Shown piece after piece: positions 21,831 through 30,693 of a stretch of DNA of 34,351 nucleotides. The stretch covers positions 1 through 34,351 of the forward strand of contig CAJTZW010000014.1 of assembly GCA_910584305.1 (NCBI GenBank), given 5' to 3'. Source of the DNA: an uncultured Bacilli bacterium. Lineage in GTDB: Bacteria > Bacillota_I > Bacilli_A > RF39 > UBA660. Each line of letters opens with the position of its first letter. The stretch's first letter is position 1. A program made the translations under genes and the position numbers. The notes below the pieces were generated by a model, which saw only the letters and a program-made list of their open reading frames with translations, had not been told where the DNA came from and did not search any database.

Positions 21831-22650
21831 CAGTATTTTCTCTATTACCATAATTTTCTAAAAAAGAAATTTTCTTACCATTTTTTTTATAGCCTAATAA
21901 TGTATTCGTATTTACATTCATAGAACATTTGAATAAATTCAAATCTGCATCACGATACACCGCTTTTAAATATTCAATTAATTGCTTAATTTCTCTACGT
22001 TTTCCGCTTTTCTTCTTTGTTACGGAACAAGCACAATCAATAAACTGTAAATGATTCGATTTAGCCCATGCAATAATGTCTTCTTCATGAACTAAATATA
22101 AAGGACGAATTAATTCCATACCATCAAAATTAGTACTATGAAGTTTAGGTGGCATCGAAGCAAATTGACCAGTATAAACAATATTCATCAATATTGTTTC
22201 AATTACATCATTAAAGTGATGTCCAAGAGCAATTTTATTACAACCAAGTTCACGCGCCTTATTATATAAAAATCCTCTCCTCATTCTAGCACATAAGTAA
22301 CAAGGATTATCCCCACCATGTAAAGAAGCTACATCAAAAATATCTGATGAAAAAATATGCGCTGAAATATTTAAAAGTTTTAAATTTTCTTGAATTTGAT
22401 TCAAATGCTCTTCTTGATATCCAGGATTCATAATAATAAATTCTAACCCAAAATCAAACTGTCCATGACGTTTTAATTCTTCTAAGCACTTTGCAAGTAA
22501 AAAAGAATCCTTACCACCACTAATACAAACAGCAATCTTATCGTTAGGTGAAATAAGTTCATACTCCTTCACAGCTCGAACAAATTTACTCCATATATCC
22601 TTCCGAAACTTCTTTATAATACTTTTTTCTATCTCACGATACTTTTCCAT
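21802..22650 (-). CDS. TtcA-family tRNA 2-thiocytidine synthetase-like protein
   Basis: The 282-residue protein is a PP-loop ATPase: P-loop SGGKDS (44-49), then CYLC (C117, C120), GHHFNDVIET (143-152) and a later Cys pair CAC (206-208). CxxC plus a third Cys ligating an Fe-S cluster is typical of TtcA, which thiolates C32 of some tRNAs using ATP and a sulfur donor. The ATP pyrophosphatase fold (about 35-210) is complete. The C-terminal 50 residues (KKNGKKISF) are lineage-specific. TilS is excluded because its additional tRNA-binding domains are absent and the Cys set is present. The start is at ATG 22650. Confidence 0.85.
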   Translation of the reverse strand: MEKYREIEKSIIKKFRKDIWSKFVRAVKEYELISPNDKIAVCISGGKDSFLLAKCLEELKRHGQFDFGLEFIIMNPGYQEEHLNQIQENLKLLNISAHIFSSDIFDVASLHGGDNPCYLCARMRRGFLYNKARELGCNKIALGHHFNDVIETILMNIVYTGQFASMPPKLHSTNFDGMELIRPLYLVHEEDIIAWAKSNHLQFIDCACSVTKKKSGKRREIKQLIEYLKAVYRDADLNLFKCSMNVNTNTLLGYKKNGKKISFLENYGNRENTVEKNHSDVV

Positions 22651-22679
22651 ATGACTCCCCCGCTACAAAGAAAAAGAAG

Positions 22680-23075
22680 TTATCCTTCTATAACTCCATC
22701 AGTACAAGCAGTTGTAGTAGTAACAATATGGTATATATTATCATTATCACCAATCTGAACTTGAATGTAGTTTTTAGAAATATCAGGATCCTTCAAAATA
22801 TCAGAATACTCATCAATTGGAATTTTATCTAGCGAAGACAAGTACCCCATATTTACACAATATACTTTTCCAGTACGAACCGGATATATACCCTTATTTT
22901 CATATAAATAATCAAATGCTGATGTATACACAAGCTGTTCTTTCTTACGCAAAATATCCTTTTCCTTCTCTTGTACCTTCTCCAGCACATTTGGATAAAC
23001 TAACAATATAAGTGCAGCAAGTAGTGCAATCACAGCCATAAGTTCAACAAGTGTAAATCCTTTATTCCTATACAT
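22680..23075 (-). CDS. Type IV pilin-like protein (pseudopilin, ComGC/GspG type)
   Basis: The 131-residue protein has a short basic leader ending in NKG|FTLVELMAVIALLAALILLVYP, the type III prepilin cleavage motif (after Gly6, before Phe7) with the Glu at +5 that pilin assembly needs. The hydrophobic spine (about 7-30) is followed by a soluble domain with two Cys (YCVN, TACTDG) likely to form a disulfide. No peptidase or assembly ATPase is near, so these functions would be encoded elsewhere. It may be a minor subunit of a competence pilus. Confidence 0.85.
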   Translation of the reverse strand: MYRNKGFTLVELMAVIALLAALILLVYPNVLEKVQEKEKDILRKKEQLVYTSAFDYLYENKGIYPVRTGKVYCVNMGYLSSLDKIPIDEYSDILKDPDISKNYIQVQIGDNDNIYHIVTTTTACTDGVIEG

Positions 23076-23125
23076 AGTATCACCCTACTACCATTCTATT
23101 ATAAAGTATCCCAATTGTCAAACTA

Positions 23126-23893
23126 CTATTCAAAAAATAAACTTAAGGAGAAAATACAAATTCCAAGTAAAATTCCAAAGAAAGCCAACTGTTTATTATG
23201 TGTATGGATAATCTCTTCCAATAGTTCAAAAAGAACAATATAAAGAAGCATTCCTAATGTAAGACCAAGAAGAATCCCCAAAAACAAACTATTAATGAAA
23301 GAACTAAGTAACATCATCATGCATCCACCTAAAAAAGTAGATAGTGAAATACAGAGTAAAGCAAAGATAAATTTTCCCTTTTTCTTTGATGTAGAACGAT
23401 TAAATGTCGAAGTAATGACAATCCCCATTGGGATATTATGGAATCCTACCCCAAGTGTTACTAGTAATCCCATTTCTAAAGAAGTTGAAGAAGTTCCATA
23501 AATAGCCATTCCTTCAATTAAATTATGTAAAACAAGTGCAATACTAGAAACAATCCCTATATGATATAAATTGTCTAATTCAGACTGTTTTGAATGATCA
23601 TGCTGTTCATGATCTGGTATAAACAAATCCAGAATCTTTAAAACAAGGATTCCTACCAAAATACAAATACCCAAAACAACATATCCTTTAAAATTTCCAA
23701 AATAATCATAAAGCATTTCACTCGCTTCTGGAAACAATTCAAAACAAATTAAAGATGCCATCACACCAAAAGCCATACCAATTGCAAAATGAACAAATCT
23801 ATCATTATTTTTTGTTATAAAAACAATAAGAGATCCAAGGACAATAAATAATCCTGAAATAAAAGTTAAAAATAAAGGCAATATACTTTCCAT
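23126..23893 (-). CDS. ZIP-family divalent metal transporter
   Basis: The ATG at 23893 is used because TTTAGGAGG lies before it; the frame extends to 23926. The 255-residue protein has about eight membrane helices. Between helices 3 and 4 is a His-rich loop (DHEQHDHSKQ). Helix 4 carries HNLIEG and helix 5 HNIPMG, the paired metal-site motifs of ZIP proteins such as ZupT. It imports zinc or a related divalent cation into the cytoplasm. No Zur- or MntR-type operator is evident upstream. Confidence 0.9.
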   Translation of the reverse strand: MESILPLFLTFISGLFIVLGSLIVFITKNNDRFVHFAIGMAFGVMASLICFELFPEASEMLYDYFGNFKGYVVLGICILVGILVLKILDLFIPDHEQHDHSKQSELDNLYHIGIVSSIALVLHNLIEGMAIYGTSSTSLEMGLLVTLGVGFHNIPMGIVITSTFNRSTSKKKGKFIFALLCISLSTFLGGCMMMLLSSFINSLFLGILLGLTLGMLLYIVLFELLEEIIHTHNKQLAFFGILLGICIFSLSLFFE

Positions 23894-23963
23894 AAAATTC
23901 CTCCTAAACTCAACACATTGTATCATATATCAAAAGAAAAGACAAATAAAACTATATAGATTT

Positions 23964-24425
23964 CTATACAGTTTTCATCTTATGACAACGAACGAGATAT
24001 ATAGGTATAATAGAAGTTAAACTCCCCACTATATCAATACCAACATCAAATATACATCCGCTCCTACCATAAACAAAGAGTTGATGGAATTCGTCACTAC
24101 AGGCATATATCAAACAAAATAAAATGGCATATTTCATTTGAAAAATCAAAGATAAAGAATACTCTTTAAGCAAAGACATCCATAATAAACCCAAAATAAA
24201 ATATAGTGAGAAATGAGCCAACTTACGGATAGGAAAAACAACTAGGGATAATATTTGGTCATAGGGTAGAGATATCCCAGTAACCTTTTCAATCGTATCA
24301 ATAAATGTAATAACAAGCCCATCACTCATTTGAGAAGATTCTATCGCTGGTTGATGTGAAAACCAAAAAATAAGCAACATCCAAACAATTAATTCTATAT
24401 ATTTACATACCAATTTTGCCCGCAT
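23964..24425 (-). CDS. VanZ-like membrane protein
   Basis: The 153-residue protein has about four membrane helices and the VanZ signature: WFSHQPA, PIRKLAHFSLYFILGLLW and YACSDEFHQLFVYGRSGCIFDVGIDIVGS. In this family the conserved RKxxHF and DExHQ..GR segments are diagnostic. VanZ confers low-level teicoplanin resistance in enterococci; homologues in other Bacillota have unclear roles in the envelope. It is followed 5 bp downstream of galE in the same direction, so the two are probably co-transcribed. Confidence 0.9.
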   Translation of the reverse strand: MRAKLVCKYIELIVWMLLIFWFSHQPAIESSQMSDGLVITFIDTIEKVTGISLPYDQILSLVVFPIRKLAHFSLYFILGLLWMSLLKEYSLSLIFQMKYAILFCLIYACSDEFHQLFVYGRSGCIFDVGIDIVGSLTSIIPIYLVRCHKMKTV

Positions 24426-24430
24426 ACAAA

Positions 24431-25435
24431 CTACTTTTGTCCTAACTTAAAATTCCAAGCATCCCTGCACATATCCTCAATGGTCTTTTCTGCTTTCCAA
24501 TTCAATTCAGCAAAAGCCTTTGTAGCATCCGCAAACATTTTAGGAAGATCCCCAGATCTTCTTGGACCATACTGATAATTTAATTTTACACCATTCACTC
24601 TTTCAAAAGTTGTAACAATTTCAGAAACACTAACACCTTTACCAGAACCTAAATTATATGTATAGACATTAGGAGAAACAGCAAAGGATTTTTCTAATGC
24701 TTTTACATGTGCCTTTGCTAAATCAACAACATGGATATAATCTCGAATACAAGTTCCATCTGGTGTATCATAATCCCTACCAAAAATTGTTAAACATTCA
24801 AGTTCATTTGAAGCAACTTTTAATATATAGGGCATTAAATTATTAGGAATTCCATTGGGATCTTCACCAATGAGCCCCTTTTCATGCGCCCCAATTGGAT
24901 TAAAGTACCTCAATATAAAAATCTTCCATGCAGGATCCGAGGCATATATATCTTCTAAAATATCCTCAATCATTGCTTTTGTTTTACCATATGGACTAGA
25001 TGGTGTTTTTCTTTCCATTGTTTCCACATACCTTGGTGATTCTTGATTACCATACACTGTCGCACTCGAAGAGAATACTAAATTCTTACAATCATATTTT
25101 CGCATAACCTCTAACAAATTTAAAGTAGAATCGAGATTATTGCGATAGTACAAGAGAGGCTCTTTTACAGACTCACCTACAGCTTTTAGTCCTGCAAAAT
25201 GAATTACAGCATCAATTTTATGTTGTTTGAAAATATCTTCTATTACATCTTTATCCAACATATCCCCTTGATAAAACTGAATCATTTTCCCTGTTATCGC
25301 ATATATATTATCCTTTACCTCTATCTTACTATTCGATAAATTATCTAGTACAACGACATCATTTCCATTTTCTAATAATTCCACACACGTATGACTCCCT
25401 ATATAACCAAGCCCACCAGTTACCAATATTTTCAC
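24431..25435 (-). CDS. galE: UDP-glucose 4-epimerase
   Basis: The 334-residue protein has the extended SDR fold: NAD-binding GGLGYIG (7-13), catalytic Ser124 in SSSATVYG and Tyr149-x3-Lys153 in YGKTK. It also has the GalE-specific LRYFNPIGAHEKG and NNLMPYILKVA segments. It interconverts UDP-glucose and UDP-galactose for cell-surface polysaccharide. It starts at ATG 25435, just after the LCP gene's stop, so it probably sits in an operon with the LCP protein. Confidence 0.96.
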   Translation of the reverse strand: MKILVTGGLGYIGSHTCVELLENGNDVVVLDNLSNSKIEVKDNIYAITGKMIQFYQGDMLDKDVIEDIFKQHKIDAVIHFAGLKAVGESVKEPLLYYRNNLDSTLNLLEVMRKYDCKNLVFSSSATVYGNQESPRYVETMERKTPSSPYGKTKAMIEDILEDIYASDPAWKIFILRYFNPIGAHEKGLIGEDPNGIPNNLMPYILKVASNELECLTIFGRDYDTPDGTCIRDYIHVVDLAKAHVKALEKSFAVSPNVYTYNLGSGKGVSVSEIVTTFERVNGVKLNYQYGPRRSGDLPKMFADATKAFAELNWKAEKTIEDMCRDAWNFKLGQK

Positions 25436-25438
25436 GAA

Positions 25439-27646
25439 TTACTCCTCCTCTATTTTTTTATCAATTTCTAAAGACTCAGATTCATCTTCATCCTCTTTAG
25501 ATTCTGATTCTATTGGTGTGTCATCTTCTTTCGTTTGTTCTTTTACGCGTACATACACTATACTTTCTACATCCACCAAACCAAGTTGTTCCTGAGACAC
25601 AATCTCATCACTATTTGTATAAGTATCATTTCTTACCTTTAAAGTAAGACCAAGCTCTTTACATATTGTAGTTGCTTCACGAACTGTCTTTCCAGTTAAA
25701 TATGGAACATTGACCTGCTTTGTAGAAGTACCAGATTGATTTTTATCATCCTCTTTATCCTTTTCCTCACTCTGCTCTTTATCCACATCACTAGAACTTT
25801 TTGGCGTTCCAATCGTTAATGTTACTTTACCAATTCTACTAATTTTCGTACCTTCTGGGTAACTCTGTGAAATAACTGTATTATTTCCACCCTTGACTTC
25901 TTTATAATCAAAGGTCACTGAAATTCCTAAACGTTTTGCTGTTTTTCTCGCTTGTGCTTCACTATCCCCAACAAAGTCAGGAAGAACAGATTCATCATCA
26001 ACACTAGATGCACTATATACACCCTTTCCTATAACAACCTCTTCATATGGTTCATCTATAGAAAAGTCAAAAGTCTTAACGAATGTTGGTTCAAGAAGTC
26101 CAAGATTCACTTTCATAGCAGTTGATATGTCCTCTATACTCCCATCGTATAATACATAATTATATAAATTTAATTTTGTAGCAGTATCATAAATATATTT
26201 ATCATATCCACTTAAATATAATCTTTGAATACTTAATAAGTCATCCATGTTCTGGCCACTACTCTTTACTAAAATGTCTTTCGCAATATTATATAATGAT
26301 AATATTTCACTTGTAGTCATATTAGTCTGCATACTCGCTCCGATAGTATCCAAAAGTGCATATATAGTATCCAAACTATCAATATCTTTAAACTTATTAA
26401 GCAAAGCACGAATAACAGTCTGTTGATTTTGCCCCCGAATAAAATCATTACTAACGTAATTAGAATACTGTGCTGGACAATATTCTGGCCAAGTATGTCG
26501 ATTTCTAGAAAATGCCAGTGCTTGTTCTCCATTCAATATTTGTAATCCTTCATTTACATAAATTGTATTATTTCCAAATTTACGATTGCTATCTTGTTCA
26601 CAGAATGAATATGGAACATCAACTTCAACCCCACCCAAAGTATCAACTAACTTTACAACACCTTTAAAATTAATTTTTACAAAATAATCAATAGAAATTC
26701 CTGTAAAATTCTCAATCGTCTCCATCATGCAATCTTCTCCATACCAAGCTGCATGAGTAATCTTATTCTTCCTTTGACCTGCAAAACACATTATTGGAAC
26801 ATAAGAATCCCTTGGAATACTTAAAATTGTAGACGATAAAGTATTTGGATTAAATGTAATTAAAATCAGTGAATCTCCATTAAAAGAACTACCAGCAATC
26901 TCTTCATTTTCTGAATCAACTCCCATAATTAAAATGGTAAATGGTTTATCTAAAGAGGTTCCAGAACTTACATCACTACTTTTTACCTTTTTATCCTTTG
27001 TATAAATAATTTTAGTTTCTTCACGAACATTCGCAAAATCTGCCTCTTCCATCGTCTCAAACATAACCGCATAATTGGTTGGTAAAAACGCATATTCAAT
27101 TTCTTCATCATACAAAGCATTTAATAAATCAACATAACTTTCGTATTCCTCTATCTTATTTTTAAGACCTTCCTCATTAACAATCTCTCTTGGAAGCTGA
27201 TAACCAATGACATTATTCTCATCATCAACCATTCCAATTGTTCCATCTTTTAAAGAAGTCAAATTCTCTGCACTATCCGATGAAAGAGATACCAAACTAC
27301 TAGAATATGTTGTTTCATTCGTAGTCATTTTATCAATCGCATTATACGTTTTACAAATATAATGTCCAAATACAAATAATAAAACAACATACATCCCAAC
27401 AAAAGGAATATATAGTACATATCTACTACGCTTTTTTCGCAGTGATTTCATATAACTCAAACATAAAATTATACCAATTAGAATCACAGTAATAGATAGT
27501 AAAATACGTATAAGTGTCTCGATACCAGCAAGTAAAGATAATGCATATAAAATATATAAAGAACTACTCACTGTAAGAAAAAATAAAGTAAGCAGCACAA
27601 TAGATTTTCCCTTATGTTTTTTTAAAAGAGTGATAAAAGTTTTCAT
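25439..27646 (-). CDS. LytR-CpsA-Psr family protein fused to two PASTA domains
   Basis: The 735-residue protein starts at ATG 27646 after AGGAGG. It has about three membrane helices (about 15-35, 42-66, 77-97), an extracytoplasmic region (about 110-230), and the LCP domain (about 235-440) with FTILIMGVDS, SIPRDSYVP (R279, D280), NKITHAAWYGE, FSRNRH (R381, R383) and DFIRGQNQQ. Two PASTA repeats follow (about 554-614 and 644-702), then an acidic tail. LCP proteins attach teichoic acids or other glycopolymers to peptidoglycan; PASTA domains bind muropeptide/beta-lactam-type ligands and normally occur on PrkC kinases and PBPs. It heads a probable operon with galE and vanZ and has a clear promoter. 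Confidence 0.9.
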   Translation of the reverse strand: MKTFITLLKKHKGKSIVLLTLFFLTVSSSLYILYALSLLAGIETLIRILLSITVILIGIILCLSYMKSLRKKRSRYVLYIPFVGMYVVLLFVFGHYICKTYNAIDKMTTNETTYSSSLVSLSSDSAENLTSLKDGTIGMVDDENNVIGYQLPREIVNEEGLKNKIEEYESYVDLLNALYDEEIEYAFLPTNYAVMFETMEEADFANVREETKIIYTKDKKVKSSDVSSGTSLDKPFTILIMGVDSENEEIAGSSFNGDSLILITFNPNTLSSTILSIPRDSYVPIMCFAGQRKNKITHAAWYGEDCMMETIENFTGISIDYFVKINFKGVVKLVDTLGGVEVDVPYSFCEQDSNRKFGNNTIYVNEGLQILNGEQALAFSRNRHTWPEYCPAQYSNYVSNDFIRGQNQQTVIRALLNKFKDIDSLDTIYALLDTIGASMQTNMTTSEILSLYNIAKDILVKSSGQNMDDLLSIQRLYLSGYDKYIYDTATKLNLYNYVLYDGSIEDISTAMKVNLGLLEPTFVKTFDFSIDEPYEEVVIGKGVYSASSVDDESVLPDFVGDSEAQARKTAKRLGISVTFDYKEVKGGNNTVISQSYPEGTKISRIGKVTLTIGTPKSSSDVDKEQSEEKDKEDDKNQSGTSTKQVNVPYLTGKTVREATTICKELGLTLKVRNDTYTNSDEIVSQEQLGLVDVESIVYVRVKEQTKEDDTPIESESKEDEDESESLEIDKKIEEE

Positions 27647-27671
27647 AACACATCCTCCTAAACTAATTATT

Positions 27672-27700
27672 ATTATATCTTTTTTTCACATAATTCACAA
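27672..27700 (-). promoter_or_regulatory. Promoter of the LCP-PASTA gene
   Basis: On the minus strand TTGTGA (27695-27700) and TATAAT (27672-27677) have a 17-bp spacer, 25 nt before the start codon. Confidence 0.75.
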
Positions 27701-27760
27701 TGTATCAAAACATTTTTTCATATTTTCACAGAATTTAGCCACTCACTTTACAATTATACA

Positions 27761-27789
27761 TTGTCGCAATATTTCTTCTATGATATAAT
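27761..27789 (+). promoter_or_regulatory. Promoter of the O-antigen-ligase-like gene
   Basis: TTGTCG (27761-27766) and TATAAT (27784-27789) are 17 bp apart, 25 nt before the ATG at 27815. Confidence 0.75.
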
Positions 27790-27814
27790 TCACATATAAA
27801 GGAAAGTGAGAAAA

Positions 27815-29080
27815 ATGAAAAAAAATCTACCAAAAATATTACTGCTATTTCTATTATTACAACCATTTTTAGATGTGATTGCAGGATTATCTACTATATG
27901 GAATTTACCAAATGCCATTGGTATTATAGTCCGTTTCTCCTTCTTCATATTCTGTGGGATATATACCTTCTTTTATACAAAAAAAGAAACAAAGAAAACA
28001 AAAATTTACCTAGTCCTACTTGCTTTATATTTAGGTATTTTCCTACTACACACCATTATAACGAAAGATACAAGTGTACTTTTCTATGAACTACAAAATA
28101 CATTTAATACATTCTACTTCCCAGTCATTTTCATCGCAATATACCAAATGATAAAAGAATATCACATAGAAATCAAATTATCACACATTGTACTACTTTT
28201 TTTCATATATAACTTGTTCGTATTCATCCCTACCATTACAAAGACCAATCTAGCAAGCTATGCTATTAGCAAAACAGGATCCACAGGGTGGTTTAACTCT
28301 GCCAACTCCATTAGTTCCATTTTAAGTTTATTACTTCCTTTTACAATCATCTATATCAAACAACACACAAAAAATATTCTTATGATTAGTATATCCGCAA
28401 TCATCACTTTATATGTACTATTTACAATTGGTACCAAAGTACCTATCTTATGTATAGGAATTATTATTCTATGTAACATAATTTACTATATAATATATTT
28501 ATATAAAAATAAAAAAGTGAAACAAATTATAAGCATTCTATGCATTTGTTTCATCCTATCTATCACATCAATTCTACTCATTCCAAAAACCTCATTCTAT
28601 AAAAATATTCAAATTCATATGGATTTTTTAGAAATTAGTTCTCCAATAGAAGTACTAAAAGATCCCTACTTACTTGATCACTTTATATTCAGTCAAAGAC
28701 TATCCTTTTTAAAAAAAACACATACAAATTACATAAACTCTTCCCTAACATCCAAAATTGTTGGCATTGGATATATAGAAAATTACGGAACGGATGAAGT
28801 AAACCTAAAAACAATTGAAATGGATTACTTTGATGTCCTCTATAGACATGGAATCATAGGTTTCATACTCTTCTTTTTACCACTAATATATTATTTAAAA
28901 AAGAAACACCAAAAAATTGAAAATAACTTTATTAGACTAAATCTTACCATTTCCGTGTGCCTAATATTCATACTAGCCTTCTTCTCAGGGCATATCTTTG
29001 TTGCACCTGCAACTAGCATTATTGTTACAATGATATTAATACTCTATGATCAAAACAACTTACAAGAAACAATAAAGTAA
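27815..29080 (+). CDS. O-antigen ligase/polymerase-like membrane protein
   Basis: The ATG at 27815 is preferred to the GTG at 27806, which would touch the AAAGGAAA site. The 421-residue protein has about ten to twelve membrane helices and a large outer loop (about 255-340: FYKNIQIHMDFLEISS...KIVGIGYIENYG) before the last helices. That arrangement, including the MDYFDVLYRHGIIGFILFFLPLIYYL segment, matches Wzy/WaaL-type proteins, where a His/Arg loop region binds the polyprenyl-linked sugar. It would act in polymerising or transferring a surface polysaccharide. It lies divergent from the LCP-PASTA and galE genes, fitting an envelope polysaccharide locus. The precise reaction is not determined. 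Confidence 0.75.
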   Translation: MKKNLPKILLLFLLLQPFLDVIAGLSTIWNLPNAIGIIVRFSFFIFCGIYTFFYTKKETKKTKIYLVLLALYLGIFLLHTIITKDTSVLFYELQNTFNTFYFPVIFIAIYQMIKEYHIEIKLSHIVLLFFIYNLFVFIPTITKTNLASYAISKTGSTGWFNSANSISSILSLLLPFTIIYIKQHTKNILMISISAIITLYVLFTIGTKVPILCIGIIILCNIIYYIIYLYKNKKVKQIISILCICFILSITSILLIPKTSFYKNIQIHMDFLEISSPIEVLKDPYLLDHFIFSQRLSFLKKTHTNYINSSLTSKIVGIGYIENYGTDEVNLKTIEMDYFDVLYRHGIIGFILFFLPLIYYLKKKHQKIENNFIRLNLTISVCLIFILAFFSGHIFVAPATSIIVTMILILYDQNNLQETIK

Positions 29081-29109
29081 TACCGCATATAATAAAGTAA
29101 AAATACATA

Positions 29110-29138
29110 TTGCCTTTCAAAAAAATATTTGATATAAT
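29110..29138 (+). promoter_or_regulatory. Promoter of tRNA-Cys
   Basis: TTGCCT (29110-29115) and TATAAT (29133-29138) are 17 bp apart, 18 bp before the tRNA. Confidence 0.7.
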
Positions 29139-29155
29139 CAATATGTATTTTATTT

Positions 29156-29229
29156 GGGTCTATAGCCAAGTGGTAAGGCGTGGGACTGCAACTCCCTGAT
29201 CGTTGGTTCAAATCCGACTAGGCCCTCCA
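29156..29229 (+). tRNA. tRNA-Cys (anticodon GCA)
   Basis: The 74-nt gene includes an encoded CCA. Acceptor arms GGGTCTA and TAGGCCC pair with one G-U. The D arm contains AGCCAAGTGGTAAGGC, the anticodon loop CTGCAAC has GCA, and the T arm contains GGTTCAAATCC. The discriminator base is T, as expected for tRNA-Cys. Confidence 0.95.
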
Positions 29230-29274
29230 TTGGGAAATCTGTCCGAACTTTTATAGTCTAGGACTTAATATACA

Positions 29275-29310
29275 AAGTATCAATTTCTATAAGAAGTTGG
29301 TACTTTTTTT
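29275..29310 (+). terminator. Terminator after tRNA-Cys
   Basis: AAGTATCAA (29275-29283) pairs with TTGGTACTT (29297-29305) with one G-U, followed by T's to 29310. Confidence 0.75.
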
Positions 29311-29341
29311 AGTGTTTAAGTTTGGAAAGGACAGGTTTTAA

Positions 29342-29608
29342 ATGATTAATATTACTACAAAACAATTAGAGATTGAAAGTGAGTTAAAAAAGAAAATAGA
29401 ATTTATATGTGATTTTTGTAATACGAAACCTACTTTTATAAATGGAAATATAAGGAATATTACTCGTTCTAATTTAAGTTATATAGAACCACATAGAATT
29501 ATTATTAAAGGTATTATTTTTCTTGCTTTTAATTCTTTGTTCTCTAATATTTCTTTTGATATTTTATTATCTAGCTTTAAATCAATTAAATTAGAAAGTC
29601 TATTCTGA
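29342..29608 (+). CDS. Unrecognised 88-residue protein at the left of the second mobile region
   Basis: An ATG follows GAAAGGACAGG. The peptide has a charged start (QLEIESELKKKIEFICDFCN) with a CDFC pair, then hydrophobic segments (IIIKGIIFLAFNSLFSNISFDILL). No domain is recognised. It may be a short true gene or the remains of a larger one. It lies 112 bp after tRNA-Cys, a usual integration place, and may belong to the decayed element. Confidence 0.35.
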   Translation: MINITTKQLEIESELKKKIEFICDFCNTKPTFINGNIRNITRSNLSYIEPHRIIIKGIIFLAFNSLFSNISFDILLSSFKSIKLESLF

Positions 29609-29935
29609 AGTTGGTGCTATTACTTCAACTTTATTATTCATTAATTCCTTTCCATAATTGTTGAATCAATAGCATATTTCAAATAATATTATTTATGCAA
29701 AACTATAATCTGAATTGTTTAGTGTTTGATATTTTGCATATTCAAGTTCAATTTTATTTTTGATTATTTTATATTCGTTATCATTAATTAAGTTGTTATC
29801 TTTAATAAACTCTAACATAGCAAGTTCTGCTACATAAGTCTTTAAATATTCTAATTTTTTATCACTTCTTTCTTGTATAAATTTTTACCCCCCTTTTAAA
29901 TTCTTAAACAATTCATTTCATAAATAGCACCAACT
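29608..29935. repeat. 14-bp inverted repeats bounding a 328-bp segment
   Basis: AAGTTGGTGCTATT (29608-29621) and AATAGCACCAACTT (29922-29935) are perfect reverse complements. A related AAGTTGGTA occurs in the tRNA terminator (29295-29303). The segment includes the SHOCT-like frame described separately. It may be a small non-autonomous mobile element or a remnant. Confidence 0.45.
29698..29880 (-). pseudogene. SHOCT-like short protein remnant
   Basis: On the minus strand a frame of about 60 codons reads QERSDKKLEYLKTYVAELAM, then LEFIKDNNLINDNEYKIIKNKIELEY, ending in TAA. The pattern (LxxLxxxGLIxxxEYxxIKxKL) is that of the short C-terminal SHOCT-like proteins that accompany recombinases in clostridial mobile elements. 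AAAGGGGGG precedes it, but the only candidate start at that spacing is ATA, so it is either inactive or starts unusually. Confidence 0.4.
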
Positions 29936-29983
29936 TTCTCTTAATTACTTAAAGAAATTATAACGCGCTTATTACTTTTTTAC

Positions 29984-30382
29984 AGCCCTCACAAATAAAA
30001 AAGATAGCTAAAATAATAGCTACCAAAATAAAAAACTTCGGCCGTTAAAATTAAAGAAATCTAAAAAATTATGGTCCTAAACCATGACTATAGAAATATC
30101 ACTTTTTCAAAAATACTTTCAATCAATTAAAAGCAGGATAAAACCTGTTTACAAACAACTAGTCAGTAGCTAGTTTCCCCTTATTTTATAAGGTATTTGA
30201 GAAAATACAGGTGTTTACATTTAAAGAATTTGTTATACAATCGTAAACTTTTCCTTTTTTCGAAGCCCTTATAAATAAAGACTTTCCAAAAAGTGTTTAA
30301 CAATTGTACACACTTTTTAAAAGTAAATTTTCTAAATTTTCGGCCATTATTTTTAGAAATTTTGATGAATTTATGGTCTAAA
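29984..30382. repeat. Two diverged copies of a ~100-bp non-coding unit
   Basis: Unit 1 (29984-30081) and unit 2 (30264-30382) share blocks in the same order: AGCCCTnAnAAATAAA, TTCGGCCnTTA, an AGAAAT-containing block and TTATGGTCnTAAA. Each carries an internal hairpin (TAGCT/AGCTA; AAAAAGTGT/ACACTTTTT, 30288-30318). The intervening and following sequence to about 30480 has no gene. Such repeats could be origin or regulatory sequence of the second mobile region. Confidence 0.5.
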
Positions 30383-30693
30383 GTTCAGCAATAAATTATA
30401 AATATTGGGGGGTACTGGTTGAATACGAAAAAGATACTAATCTCATAGCAAAATTAGCACTATTAATAGATGTATTTACACCTAATTATTTCATATTCTA
30501 CTATATTGTATCACTCATTTGTTTTAAGTCAATAAGGATAAAATGTCTGATAAATAACGCTAAAAAATGTTGTGTAAAACCTCCGTGAACTATTGTAAAC
30601 ATTAGAAAATTTGAGAAAAATACTTGTATATTATTTAATGTATTGATTGATATATTTAATTCTAATTTATAAAATTTAAAGAACATTAATAAA

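Noticed and set aside
29984..30382. CRISPR array
   Set aside because: There are only two diverged units of unequal length, with no regularly spaced short repeats and no cas genes in the window.
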